DNA of 64,000 nt, from contig NZ_PPEK01000003.1 in the NCBI RefSeq assembly GCF_002899715.1, positions 62,001-126,000 on the forward strand. The letters run 5' to 3'. This document shows positions 15,988-24,784 of the stretch, piece after piece. Position 1 is the first letter of the stretch. Each line of letters begins with the position of its first letter. The DNA comes from Enteroscipio rubneri (lineage in GTDB: Bacteria; Actinomycetota; Coriobacteriia; Coriobacteriales; Eggerthellaceae). Position numbers and translations under genes: made by a program. The notes beneath the pieces are model-generated. The model had not been told where the DNA came from. It saw nothing but the letters and a program-made list of their open reading frames with translations, and did no database searches.

Positions 15988-17427
15988 ATGAGGGCAGCAG
16001 TGAAGGATTCCGCAGGGCATACGATGCGATCATTCGCGAAGTCGTTGCTCGTATACGCAAGCTATTGGTACCTGCTCGGGCCCGCGTTCGGTGTTTCGCT
16101 GCAGCTTTATTTGAACCACCGGTTCGGCCTCGTGAATGCACTCGGACCAGCTACGTTCCCCGACGTCATCTGCGTGGCTAGCTGCATCGTCCTCATGTGC
16201 TATATGGCGGCCAGCTCATTCTTCTCGCTGCGTGCACAGCGCAGGCGGCTTGCTCTGGCGTCGTCGGTATGCGGTGTCGCCTCGATGCTGGCTATGGTGC
16301 TGCCCACCCTGGTGGGAGTTTTTTCGGGTGCGTGGGCGCTCGTTGGCATCATGCTGTTCTCGTTCTTCCTTATGACCCATCTTCTGCTCTGGCTTGAAGT
16401 CTTTGTCTGCTACGACAATATGGTGAATCTCGTCTATGTTTTGGCCGTGGCCGCCTTGGCATGCTGCCTGTGCTGGTTTCTTATCGGACTCGAAGGTCCG
16501 CGCTTGCTGTGGGCGCTCGCGTTCGTGGTGGCGTTGGCGGGAGGTATCCTGCTAAAAGGCTTCCGCTCCACCGTGGAACTTGATTCGCCTCGATCAGAAT
16601 CCACCGGTCGCGTGGGGAGGGCCGGGGGGGGGCTTCTCGTTGTGACCTTCTTCTTCGGCGTGGGCTTCATGTACACCACGAGCTTCATGTCGTTGGAAGA
16701 GTTCCATACGAGCTTCGATTGGACCGTTCCCGTCTATGCGCTGCTGCTGTGCGCAGCGGTGCTCGTATTCTCGCGGCGGATCCGCGTGTCCACGTTGTAC
16801 GGCATCGCGATGCCGGTGGCTATTGCGGGCATCCTTCTGGCGCTGTTCGATAATCCGCTGCAGCTTTCGCCGACCATCCTGAACGAGATCGGTTTCTTCA
16901 CCTATCTGGTCTTCATCCTGGTTTTGTACTGCATCCTGGGTCGCGAGTGGAACTCCGACTCCCCGCGAGTCGCTTGTCTGCTCATACTCGGACTCTACCT
17001 CGGTTTGTTTGCCGGTCGACAGCTTTTTTCTGCGATAGACGCGCTTGTTGACGAGGGGTCGCAGGCGTTTGTGCACGAGCTGCTTGCCGTATCGCTGCTC
17101 GTCGTTCTGGTAGTGTGCATGATGGGAGGTTGGCGCATTATCAATAAGATCGTTTCGAACGGTCTCTCTCGTCCGCGGTTCGACCACATCACCGAACTCG
17201 AGAGCCGTGAAACTGCGATGCACATCGCGAGCATCTACAAGTTGAGCGAGCGCGAACGCGAGGTGCTGGAACTGATGTTGGAGGGCAAGACGGCCACCGA
17301 GATAGCCGAATCGCTCATCATCGCACATGGGACGGCGAAGGCGCACATCAACAACATCTATAAGAAGGTGGGCATCCACACCCGCGAAGAGCTTTTGGCC
17401 ATGATTCCGGGGAGGCTGTCGTCCTAG
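15988..17427 (+). CDS. membrane-anchored LuxR-family transcriptional regulator
   Basis: This 479-residue protein has about twelve hydrophobic helices in residues 15-400 and then a C-terminal LuxR helix-turn-helix (YKLSEREREVLELMLEGKTATEIAESL, followed by GTAKAHINNIYKKVG). In Eggerthellaceae such MFS-like LuxR proteins are commonly encoded beside respiratory reductases and are thought to sense the substrate through the membrane part. The gene diverges from the flavoprotein/cytochrome operon with 258 bases between, which holds TAACCC-type inverted repeats. The start is ATG 15988, with GGAGAGGGG upstream. Confidence 0.9.
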   Translation: MRAAVKDSAGHTMRSFAKSLLVYASYWYLLGPAFGVSLQLYLNHRFGLVNALGPATFPDVICVASCIVLMCYMAASSFFSLRAQRRRLALASSVCGVASMLAMVLPTLVGVFSGAWALVGIMLFSFFLMTHLLLWLEVFVCYDNMVNLVYVLAVAALACCLCWFLIGLEGPRLLWALAFVVALAGGILLKGFRSTVELDSPRSESTGRVGRAGGGLLVVTFFFGVGFMYTTSFMSLEEFHTSFDWTVPVYALLLCAAVLVFSRRIRVSTLYGIAMPVAIAGILLALFDNPLQLSPTILNEIGFFTYLVFILVLYCILGREWNSDSPRVACLLILGLYLGLFAGRQLFSAIDALVDEGSQAFVHELLAVSLLVVLVVCMMGGWRIINKIVSNGLSRPRFDHITELESRETAMHIASIYKLSEREREVLELMLEGKTATEIAESLIIAHGTAKAHINNIYKKVGIHTREELLAMIPGRLSS

Positions 17428-17614
17428 CGCACAGTGCCGATCTGCATCGGATACACGCGGCCGTATGCCGCCGATCTGTTTGTCGGGCGCCCCTGGTTGC
17501 AAGATGCCGGCTCGTCTCGTACGTTCGCGGGCGTGAGACTCCGCCATGTCGTCGTTGGCCTGTGGCGAAGCCCGACATCGTTCCTCCGATTTCTGCAAGA
17601 TGCAGAAGGAAGAA

Positions 17615-17631
17615 GTGTAGGAGGGTTACAC
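17615..17631. promoter_or_regulatory. short inverted repeat before the nitroreductase
   Basis: GTGTA (17615-17619) and TACAC (17627-17631) form a 5-bp palindrome around GGAGGGT, with TACACT at its right edge resembling a -10. It lies 48 bases before the nitroreductase start and could be an operator; the match is short. Confidence 0.25.
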
Positions 17632-17678
17632 TGTGTAGGTGGATATCGGCGTTCGCCTCGAAGCGGAAAGGAGCATGT

Positions 17679-18356
17679 ATGACCGTCATGGACACCATAC
17701 GAGCACGCCATTCGGTGCGCGATTATCTTAATCGGCCCGTCGAGGGAGAGGACTTCGCGGCGCTTGAGGGCGCCGTGGCAGATGCGGGCGTGGCAGGCGG
17801 TCTGAACGTGCAGCTGGTGCGCGACAACCCCGAAGTGTTCAAGTTGTTCCTTGCACGCTATGGCGTTATCAAGGGCGCACGTACGAGCATCGTGTTTGTT
17901 GCTCGCGACGGCGAGCAGGATGAAGCGATAGGGTACTGGGGTGAACGTATCGTGTTGATCGCTCAAGAGTTGGGGCTGAACACGTGCTGGCAGGCTATGT
18001 CGGCGCGCAAGAAGTCGAAGGCGGAGGTGCCCGAAGGCGAAGACGTGCGCATCGTCATCGCTGTGGGTTATGGTAAGACACGGGGGAAGCCGCGCAAGAC
18101 GAAGCCGCTTGAGGTGTTGTGCACGTTTGAGGGCACTGGTCCGATGCCCGCGTGGTTTGAGACTGCCATGGAGGCGGCCCAGCTTGCGCCTACCGGCATG
18201 AACAGTCAGAAATTCCATATCACCTTGCGTGCCGACGGTCGTACCGTGACAGCCGAGGCGCCCGAAGGCGGTTTGAATGCCATCAACCTGGGCATCGTGA
18301 AGCGCCACTTCGAACTGGCTGCCGATGAGACGGGCGCCGACTGGGCATGGGAATGA
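17679..18356 (+). CDS. nitroreductase family protein
   Basis: This 225-residue FMN-dependent oxidoreductase of the nitroreductase fold starts with the FMN-phosphate motif DTIRARHSVRDYLNRPV, followed by a shortened helical region (GGLNVQLV, where typical members have SxxNxQPW) and a second similar block AAQLAPTGMNSQKFHI. The internal duplication of the APTGxNxQ block towards the C-terminus marks it as the two-part subfamily found in clostridia and coriobacteria. Such enzymes use NAD(P)H to reduce nitro groups, quinones or other acceptors; the natural substrate is unknown. AAAGGAG precedes ATG 17679. It converges with Tex, leaving 3 bases. Confidence 0.85.
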   Translation: MTVMDTIRARHSVRDYLNRPVEGEDFAALEGAVADAGVAGGLNVQLVRDNPEVFKLFLARYGVIKGARTSIVFVARDGEQDEAIGYWGERIVLIAQELGLNTCWQAMSARKKSKAEVPEGEDVRIVIAVGYGKTRGKPRKTKPLEVLCTFEGTGPMPAWFETAMEAAQLAPTGMNSQKFHITLRADGRTVTAEAPEGGLNAINLGIVKRHFELAADETGADWAWE

Positions 18357-18359
18357 CGC

Positions 18360-20516
18360 TTACAGCTTCTCCCTCACCATGGAGAGCGAGATCTTGCCGC
18401 GGTCCTTGTCGACGGCGGTGACCCAGACGGTGACGGTGTCGCCCACGGCCACCACCTCGCTCGGGTGCTTGACGAAGCGGTCGGACAGTTTAGAGACGTG
18501 CACGAGGCCGTCCTGTTTCACGCCCACGTCCACGAACGCGCCGAAGTCCACCACGTTGCGCACGGTGCCGGTGAGCTCCATGCCGGGGGCGAGGTCGTCG
18601 AAGGAGCGGATGCCCTTGCTGAACACCACCTCCGGCGCGCTGTCGCGGGGGTCGCGCCCCGGCTTCTCCAGCTCGGCCACGATGTCGCGCAGGGTGGGCA
18701 GGCCCACTCCCAGCTCGGCCGCGAGGGCGGGCAGGTCGCCGAGGCGGCCCGCGATGTCGGGGACGCCGCCGCGCGCGAGCGCCTCGGGCTTCACCTTCGC
18801 GCGCTTCAGCAGCTCGCGCGCCACAAGATAGCTCTCGGGGTGGACGCTCGTGGCATCGAGCGGGTTCGCGCCGCCGGTCACGCGCAGGAAGCCGGCGCAG
18901 TTCTGGTAGGCCTTGGCGCCGAGCTTCGGTACCTTCTTGAGCTCCCGCCGGTCGGAGATGCGCCCGTGCTCCTCGCGGTAGGCCACGATGTTCTTAGCCA
19001 CGGTGGCGCTCACGCCCGACACGTAGCCCAGCAGGCTCGCGCTGGCCGTGTTGAGGTCGACGCCCACGCGGTTCACGACGCGCTCCACCACGCCGGCGAG
19101 CGCGCAGCCGAGCTCCGCCTGGTTGAGGTCGTGCTGGTACTGGCCCACGCCGATGGACTGCGGCGGTATCTTCACCAGCTCGGCGAGCGGGTCCTGCAGG
19201 CGGCGGCCCAGGCTCATGGCGCCGCGCGTGGTGACGTCGAGGTCGGGGTACTCCTCGCTCGCCAGCTTGGAGGCGGAGTACACCGACGCGCCTGCCTCGT
19301 TCACGATGGTGTAGCGCAAGGGGGCGTCCGACTTGGCGATGAGGTCGGCCACCACCTCCTCCGTCTCGCTGCTGCCCGTGCCGTTGCCGATGACGATGGT
19401 GTTGGCGCGGTGGCGCTTCACGAACTCGGCCAGCTTGTCCTGCGTCTTGCGCACCTCGCTGCGCGGCGGGGTGGGGTAGACGGTGGTGAAGTCGAGCAGC
19501 TTGCCGTACTCGTCGAGCACCGCCACCTTGCAGCCGGTGCGGTAGCCCGGGTCGATGGCGATGACGCGCGCGCCGCGCACGGGGCGCTGCGAAAGCAGGC
19601 TCTCGGTGTTCTTGGCGAACACCTTGATGGCGTCGGCCTGCGCGCGCTCGGTGAGGAGGCTGCGCATCTCGCGGTCGAGCGCGGGGGCCATGAGGCGCTT
19701 GTAGCCGTCGGCCGCGGCCTCGCGCAGCACGGGGGCGAAGGGGCTTGCCGGGTTCCTGACCACGCGGCGCTCGAGTTGTTCGATGGCGGCGTCTGCGTCC
19801 ACGCGCACCTTCGCGCGCAGCTTGCCCTCCTTCTCGCCGCGGTTCACGGCGAGCACGCGGTGGTTGGGGATGCGCGAGAGCGGCTCCGAGAAGTCGTAGT
19901 ACGCCTCGTAGACGGTCTTCTCCTGCGGGTCGACCGCCTCCACGGCCAGCGCTCCGGTGCGTTTGGTGAAGTTGCGCAGGGCCTCGGTGTGCTCGGCGTC
20001 GTCGGCGATGACCTCGGCCACGATGTCCTGGGCGCCCTGCAGCGCCGCCTCGGGCGTGGGGAAGCCGGCCTCGGCGTTCACGAGCCCCGCCGCCTGGGCG
20101 AGCGGGCTCAAGGCGTTGCGTCCCTGCGCCAGGATGAGCAGCGCAAGGGGCTCCAGCCCCGCGTCGCGCGCCTTCGACGCGCGGGTGGCGCGCTTCTTCT
20201 TGTACGGCTTGTACAGGTCCTCCACACGCTGCATGACCGCGGCGTCCTCGATCTTCGCGCGCAGCTCGGGCGTGAGCTTGCCCTGCTCGTCGATGGCCCG
20301 CAGCACCTCGTCCTTGCGGGCCTCGAGATTGCGCAGATAGGTTAGGCGCTCGTCGAAGGCGCGCAGCTGGGCGTCGTCCATGCCGCCCGTGGCCTCCTTG
20401 CGGTAGCGGGCGATGAACGGGATGGTGTTGCCCTCGTCGACAAGGGCGATGACGGCCGCGACCTGGGCTGCGGAAAGGCTGAGTTCGTGCGCGAGGGTTG
20501 TTTGGATGGTGGGCAT
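18360..20516 (-). CDS. tex: Tex-type S1 RNA-binding transcription accessory protein
   Basis: The 718-residue protein has the Tex order: N-terminal helical domain (LSLSAAQVAAVIALVDEGNTIPFIARYRKEATGGMDD), YqgF/RuvX-like nuclease fold (VIAIDPGYRTGCKVAVLDEYG), tandem helix-hairpin-helix (VDLNTASASLLGYVSGVSATVAKNIVAYREEHG) and a C-terminal S1 domain (GTVRNVVDFGAFVDVGVKQDGLVHVS). Tex binds nucleic acid and RNA polymerase and affects transcription of some genes; the exact task is unresolved. AAGGAG lies 9 bases before ATG 20516. The HxlR regulator gene is upstream on the same strand. Confidence 0.95.
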   Translation of the reverse strand: MPTIQTTLAHELSLSAAQVAAVIALVDEGNTIPFIARYRKEATGGMDDAQLRAFDERLTYLRNLEARKDEVLRAIDEQGKLTPELRAKIEDAAVMQRVEDLYKPYKKKRATRASKARDAGLEPLALLILAQGRNALSPLAQAAGLVNAEAGFPTPEAALQGAQDIVAEVIADDAEHTEALRNFTKRTGALAVEAVDPQEKTVYEAYYDFSEPLSRIPNHRVLAVNRGEKEGKLRAKVRVDADAAIEQLERRVVRNPASPFAPVLREAAADGYKRLMAPALDREMRSLLTERAQADAIKVFAKNTESLLSQRPVRGARVIAIDPGYRTGCKVAVLDEYGKLLDFTTVYPTPPRSEVRKTQDKLAEFVKRHRANTIVIGNGTGSSETEEVVADLIAKSDAPLRYTIVNEAGASVYSASKLASEEYPDLDVTTRGAMSLGRRLQDPLAELVKIPPQSIGVGQYQHDLNQAELGCALAGVVERVVNRVGVDLNTASASLLGYVSGVSATVAKNIVAYREEHGRISDRRELKKVPKLGAKAYQNCAGFLRVTGGANPLDATSVHPESYLVARELLKRAKVKPEALARGGVPDIAGRLGDLPALAAELGVGLPTLRDIVAELEKPGRDPRDSAPEVVFSKGIRSFDDLAPGMELTGTVRNVVDFGAFVDVGVKQDGLVHVSKLSDRFVKHPSEVVAVGDTVTVWVTAVDKDRGKISLSMVREKL

Positions 20517-20557
20517 GGGGTGGGCTCCTTGGTTCTGGCTCGAAATCGGGCTTGACA

Positions 20558-20971
20558 TTATACGCGAAGGCCTTTGCCGGGGATGCCCGCGTTCTCGGTG
20601 TCGTCCGCACGCTCGTCCGATGCGCCGCCTGCACCCGGGTCGTGCTCCCGTCCCCATGCGCACATGGCCTCCATCAGGGGGTAGAGCGACGTGCCCTTCT
20701 CGGAGAGGCGGTACTCCACCTTCGGCGGGATCTGGGGGTACTCGGTGCGCACGATGAGACCGTCGGCCTCCATGCCCTTGAGCTGGCTGCTGAGTGTCTT
20801 GTCGGTGATGCGGCCGATCTTGCGTTTAAGCTCGTTGAAACGCATGGTCTCGCATTCCACGAGCCAGTACATGATGACGAGGCGCCACTTCCCGCCGATC
20901 ATCGACAATGTGTAGCCGAACGGCGTGTCGGCGAGCGACGAGAGGCTTCCCTCGTAGGGCTCCATGCTCAT
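20558..20971 (-). CDS. HxlR-family winged-helix regulator
   Basis: The 137-residue protein matches HxlR/MarR-like winged helices: PFGYTLSMIGGKWRLVIMYWLVECETMRFNELKRKIGRITDKTLSSQLKGMEADGLIVR, then PKVEYRLSEKGTSLYPLMEAMCAWG. These dimeric repressors or activators often respond to aldehydes, quinones or redox stress and control the divergent gene. Here that gene is the TIGR04076 protein. AAGGGAAG precedes ATG 20971. The C-terminal 20 residues are Asp/Glu/Arg-rich and unlike the family. Confidence 0.9.
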   Translation of the reverse strand: MSMEPYEGSLSSLADTPFGYTLSMIGGKWRLVIMYWLVECETMRFNELKRKIGRITDKTLSSQLKGMEADGLIVRTEYPQIPPKVEYRLSEKGTSLYPLMEAMCAWGREHDPGAGGASDERADDTENAGIPGKGLRV

Positions 20972-21020
20972 AGCGCTTCCCTTCAGGATAGTACCTATTC
21001 TGAATGACCGTACTTCCGCT

Positions 21021-21050
21021 GCGGCCTCGCTCACAGTATAACGAGGCTGC
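21021..21050. promoter_or_regulatory. inverted repeat spanning a -10 before the TIGR04076 gene
   Basis: GCGGCCTCG (21021-21029) and CGAGGCTGC (21042-21050) pair at 8 of 9 positions. TATAAC at 21037-21042 between the arms resembles a -10. This is a good place for the divergent HxlR protein to bind, though the repeat could also be a different operator. Confidence 0.4.
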
Positions 21051-21086
21051 AAGCACGCATGCCCAACGATCGCGAAAGGATGCGCC

Positions 21087-21437
21087 ATGGCCATGACCAA
21101 GGTGAGGATCACCGTTTTGAAGGCCACGTTCGACGAGGAGCTGGCCGCCGAGTACGGCGCCGAGGGGCTCGCGCCGTGCCCCATGATGAAGGCCGGGCAG
21201 GTCTTCCTCGCCGACTACGCCAAGCCCGAGGGTTTCTGCGACGAGGCGTGGAAGGCCGTCTACCAGTACGTGTTCGCGCTCGCCCACGGCGGCGGCGACT
21301 TCACGTTCTACTTCGACGACTGGATGCGCGTGCCCGGATGCGCCATCGTCAGCTGCAACGACGGTCTGCGCCCCGTCATCATGAAGCTCGAGTCCACCGA
21401 CATTCCTGCCCAGCTGGACTACGAGCCCGTTCGCTAG
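21087..21437 (+). CDS. TIGR04076 family protein
   Basis: This 116-residue small protein has the TIGR04076 pattern: KVRITVLKATFDEELA near the N-terminus, the APCPMMKAGQVF segment, GFCDEAWKAVYQYVFALAHGG and a closing segment with GCAIVSCNDGLRPVIMKLE. Four Cys residues are present. The family is common in anaerobes and its function is unknown. It is divergent from the HxlR regulator, which probably controls it. Its stop overlaps the stop of the convergent acetyltransferase gene. Confidence 0.85.
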   Translation: MAMTKVRITVLKATFDEELAAEYGAEGLAPCPMMKAGQVFLADYAKPEGFCDEAWKAVYQYVFALAHGGGDFTFYFDDWMRVPGCAIVSCNDGLRPVIMKLESTDIPAQLDYEPVR

Positions 21438-21883
21438 AGGCGCATTTTCAGGTACACCATGTCCATGAGCTTGTGGCCGTCCTCGTACATGGGATGGTCG
21501 TAGTTGTCGACGAAGAAGTTCTCCACGACATGCGAGCGCTCGAACCCGCACCGCTCGTAGAAGCGCAGGATGCCGGGCACGTCGCCCGTGCCGACGAGGA
21601 GCCAGTCCCCGCGCCCCCGGTAACGCTCGGCGACAAGCGCGACGAGCCGCCGCCCGTAGCCCTTGCGCTGGTGCTCGGGCACGGTGACGATGTTCTTGAT
21701 CTCGAACACGTCGGGCTCTTCCTGCGTCACCACGCAGAGCGCCCGCGCCTCATCGTCCTCGATGAGGGCCAGCAGATCGCCGCGGTGCAGGTACCGCTCG
21801 ATCATGTCCGCCGACTCGTCGGCGATGAGCAACAGGTCGAGGTGCTGCGCTCTGTCGCTTTCGGGGATTTCGGCGAGTTCCAT
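21434..21883 (-). CDS. GNAT family N-acetyltransferase
   Basis: The 149-residue protein has the GNAT fold, with the acetyl-CoA motif A in VPEHQRKGYGRRLVALV (Q-x-x-G-Y-G) and the C-terminal motif ILRFYERCGFERSHVVENFF. GNAT enzymes move an acetyl group from acetyl-CoA to an amine; the substrate is unknown. GGAGGAG precedes ATG 21883. Confidence 0.87.
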   Translation of the reverse strand: MELAEIPESDRAQHLDLLLIADESADMIERYLHRGDLLALIEDDEARALCVVTQEEPDVFEIKNIVTVPEHQRKGYGRRLVALVAERYRGRGDWLLVGTGDVPGILRFYERCGFERSHVVENFFVDNYDHPMYEDGHKLMDMVYLKMRL

Positions 21884-22001
21884 ATAAGGCTCCTCCTCGT
21901 GTCTTAGAATCGCAGGCGTGATAATCCCAAAGAGGCATTATAGCGGGCTGACGCGTCTGGTTTCCCGGCGCGCGCACGCGAGCGAGCGGAAGGCGAAGGC
22001 G

Positions 22002-22343
22002 ATGAACATCCAGGTGTTCGGCACCAAGAAGAGCTTCGACACGAAGAAGGCGCAGCGCTACTTCAAGGAGCGGCGGGTGAAGTTCCAGTTCATCGACCTG
22101 GCGGAGAAGGGGATGAGCAAAGGCGAGCTGGAGTCGGTGCGCCGCGCGGTGGGCGGCATCGACGCGCTCGTCGACCCGAAGGCGAAGGACCAGGACACGG
22201 TGGCGCTGCTTGCATATCTCTCGCCCGACCAGAAGTTCGACAAGCTGTTGGAGAACCAGCACGTGCTGGTCGAGCCCATCGTGCGCAACGGCAAGCAGGC
22301 CACGGTGGGCTATGCGCCCGACGTGTGGAAAGGGTGGGAGTAG
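22002..22343 (+). CDS. ArsC/Spx-like thioredoxin-fold protein without the active Cys
   Basis: The 113-residue protein has the ArsC/Spx/YffB fold (IQVFGTKKSFDTKKAQRYFKERRVKFQFIDL, then GLENQHVLVEPIV-type C-terminal sheet with NGKQATVGYAPDVWKGW). The redox Cys that normally follows the first strand (NCDT in YffB) is replaced by SFDT, and there is no Cys in the whole protein. It therefore cannot act as a glutaredoxin-coupled arsenate reductase. Start ATG 22002 with GGAAGGCGAAGG upstream. Confidence 0.8.
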   Translation: MNIQVFGTKKSFDTKKAQRYFKERRVKFQFIDLAEKGMSKGELESVRRAVGGIDALVDPKAKDQDTVALLAYLSPDQKFDKLLENQHVLVEPIVRNGKQATVGYAPDVWKGWE

Positions 22344-22556
22344 TACCGCGGCAAGGGCGCAGTAAACAGTCGGCGCCGCCCGTCGTGCGCGCGTCGTTCG
22401 TGTGTCCTTCTTTGCGCTGCCCGACGCCGCACGCGATTCGGTGCCGGCGTTTCCGTCGAATAATCGCGCCGTTTCGGTGTCGCTTCGCCCGGTGCGGTCC
22501 AGTTGCGGGTACCATAGGGCCGTGCAAGCGCTGCAACATCCACAAGGAGGCCCTAC

Positions 22557-24512
22557 ATGGACGTGAGCGAAAAGCGGTACTTGGAGCTTCTCTCCCGGTC
22601 GTTTCCCACCGCCGCCAAGGCTTCGGCGGAGATCATTAACCTGAGCGCCATCTTGAACCTGCCGAAGGGCACCGAGTTCTTCGCCTCGGACATCCACGGC
22701 GAGTACGAGGCGTTCTCGCATATCCTGCGCAACGGCTCGGGCTCCATCCGGCTCAAGATCGACGCGGAGTTCGGCGACTCCCTGAGTGAGGAGGAGAAGC
22801 GCTCGCTTGCGACGCTCATCTACTATCCGCATGAGAAAATGGAGTTGGTGTTATCGCAAGTGAGCGATCCTGGGGCATGGTATGCCATCATGCTGCCGCG
22901 TCTCGTGGCCGTATGCAAACGCGCCGCGCGGAAGTACACGCGCTCCCGCGTACGCAAAGCGTTGCCGGACGACTTCGCCTACATCATCGAAGAGCTCATG
23001 ACCGAAGACCGTCACGGCGAGGACAAGCAGGCGTACTATGCGGCCATCATCGACGCGGTCATTCGCACTGACCGCGGTGGAGAGCTCATCGAGGCGCTGT
23101 GCCAGCTTATCCAGCGACTTGCCATCGAGCGGCTCCACATCATTGGCGACATATACGACCGTGGGCCGTATCCCGACGTCATCATGGAGACGCTCATGGA
23201 CCACCATGCTCTCGACATCCAGTGGGGCAACCACGACATCGTATGGATGGGCGCTTCGCTTGGACAGCGCGGCTGCATCGCCCACGTGGTGCGCAACTGC
23301 GCGCGCTACGGGAACCTCTCCATCCTCGAGGACGCCTACGGCATCAACATTCTGCCGCTCGCTTCGTTCGCGCTCGAAGCATACCGCGACGATCCGTGCG
23401 TTGCGTTCGGTCTCAAAGGCAACCCGGAGCTTACGCCGCAAGAACTGGAGATGAACGTCAAGATCCAGAAGGCCATGGCCATTATCCAGTTCAAGGTGGA
23501 AGCGAAGCTCATCGACGAGAATCCCGACTTCGGCCTGGAGGATCGCAAGCTGCTGGACAAGATCGACTACAAGCGCGGTACGGTCTTGCTGGACGGTTCG
23601 GAGTACGCGCTGACCGACACGGTGTTCCCCACGGTGGACCCAGACGACCCCTATCGCCTTACGCCCGAGGAGGAGGACGTCATGCAGCGCCTGGAGCAGG
23701 CGTTCACGGGGTGTGAGAAGCTGCAGCGGCACATGCGCTTCTTCTTGGACGCGGGCAGCCTCTATAAAATATACAACGGCAATCTGCTCTTCCATGCGTG
23801 CGTTCCGCTGAACGAAGACGGCTCGCTTATGGAGACGGACGTGTTCGGACAGAAGTACAAAGGCCGCGCGCTTTACGATGTCATGGAACGCTATGTGCGT
23901 GCGGCGTTCGATGATTCCGATCCTGAGATGCGCAAGCGCGGCCGCGACCTTCTGTGGTATATGTGGCTGGGTGAGGGATCGCCTCTGTTCGCGAAAAGCA
24001 AGATGGCTACGTTCGAGCTGTACCTCATAGCCGAGAAGGAGGCGCGCAAGGAGGTGAAGAACCCGTTCTACGCCTACCAAAACGACGAGCACGTGATGGC
24101 CGGCATCTTCGAGGACTTCGGGATGGATCCCGCAACTTCGCGCATCGTGTGCGGCCACGTGCCGGTGAAGGCGAAGGACGGCGAGGATCCGGTGCGATGC
24201 GGCGGGCGCGTGCTCACCATCGACGGCGGCTTCTCGAAGGCCTACCAGCCTACCACGGGCATCGCCGGTTACACGTTGATTTCGAATTCGCATGGCTTCG
24301 TGCTGGCTGCACACGAGCCGCTCGAGTCAACCCGCGCCGCCGTGGTCAACGAGCAGGACATCCACTCGTCGCGTCGGGTGGTAGAGCGCGTGGAGAAGCG
24401 CACGCTCGTGGCTGACACCGATACCGGTAAAGAGCTGAAGCGGCAGATTGTTGATTTGGAACAGCTGCTGGAAGCCTACCGCATCGGCGAGGTAGCCGAG
24501 GGCGGGAAGTAG
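22557..24512 (+). CDS. fbp: class 3 fructose-1,6-bisphosphatase
   Basis: The 651-residue enzyme removes the 1-phosphate from fructose 1,6-bisphosphate, a key step of gluconeogenesis. It is of the Firmicute-type class 3 with a metallophosphatase core: ASDIHGEYEAF, IGDIYDRGPYPD and WGNHDIVWMGASLG bind the metals, and GHVPVKAKDGEDPVRCGGRVLTIDGG closes the site. Length is normal for the class. AAGGAGG precedes ATG 22557. It is a single gene with a 213-base upstream region. Confidence 0.96.
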   Translation: MDVSEKRYLELLSRSFPTAAKASAEIINLSAILNLPKGTEFFASDIHGEYEAFSHILRNGSGSIRLKIDAEFGDSLSEEEKRSLATLIYYPHEKMELVLSQVSDPGAWYAIMLPRLVAVCKRAARKYTRSRVRKALPDDFAYIIEELMTEDRHGEDKQAYYAAIIDAVIRTDRGGELIEALCQLIQRLAIERLHIIGDIYDRGPYPDVIMETLMDHHALDIQWGNHDIVWMGASLGQRGCIAHVVRNCARYGNLSILEDAYGINILPLASFALEAYRDDPCVAFGLKGNPELTPQELEMNVKIQKAMAIIQFKVEAKLIDENPDFGLEDRKLLDKIDYKRGTVLLDGSEYALTDTVFPTVDPDDPYRLTPEEEDVMQRLEQAFTGCEKLQRHMRFFLDAGSLYKIYNGNLLFHACVPLNEDGSLMETDVFGQKYKGRALYDVMERYVRAAFDDSDPEMRKRGRDLLWYMWLGEGSPLFAKSKMATFELYLIAEKEARKEVKNPFYAYQNDEHVMAGIFEDFGMDPATSRIVCGHVPVKAKDGEDPVRCGGRVLTIDGGFSKAYQPTTGIAGYTLISNSHGFVLAAHEPLESTRAAVVNEQDIHSSRRVVERVEKRTLVADTDTGKELKRQIVDLEQLLEAYRIGEVAEGGK

Positions 24513-24784
24513 GCAGCAGGGGCGCGTTGCACAGCGTGTCTTCGACCAGGCGTTCTTCAAACGTAAATGCGATGCGTTATCGAATCCGCCTTCATGTCGG
24601 CTTTGTCTGCGCGCAGCGTCGATGCGATTGAGGTGATCGGCATCGACGTGCTGGCAAGCGCTGTAGCACACATTCATCCAAATCGGTTTTCTGCACTGAC
24701 GGCGAAAGAAAGGGAAGAATCTGCCGGTAGGCCGTGGCGAAGTCATCGAGGGATGACGCGGTGTTGTTCCATTTGAAATTGCCG

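Noticed and set aside
18465-20345. 626-codon open frame antisense to tex
   Set aside because: Composition bias only; Tex has complete domain structure on the opposite strand.
24513-24784. small ORFs between fbp and the OFA transporter gene
   Set aside because: No ribosome site and no conserved composition; treated as plain intergenic sequence.
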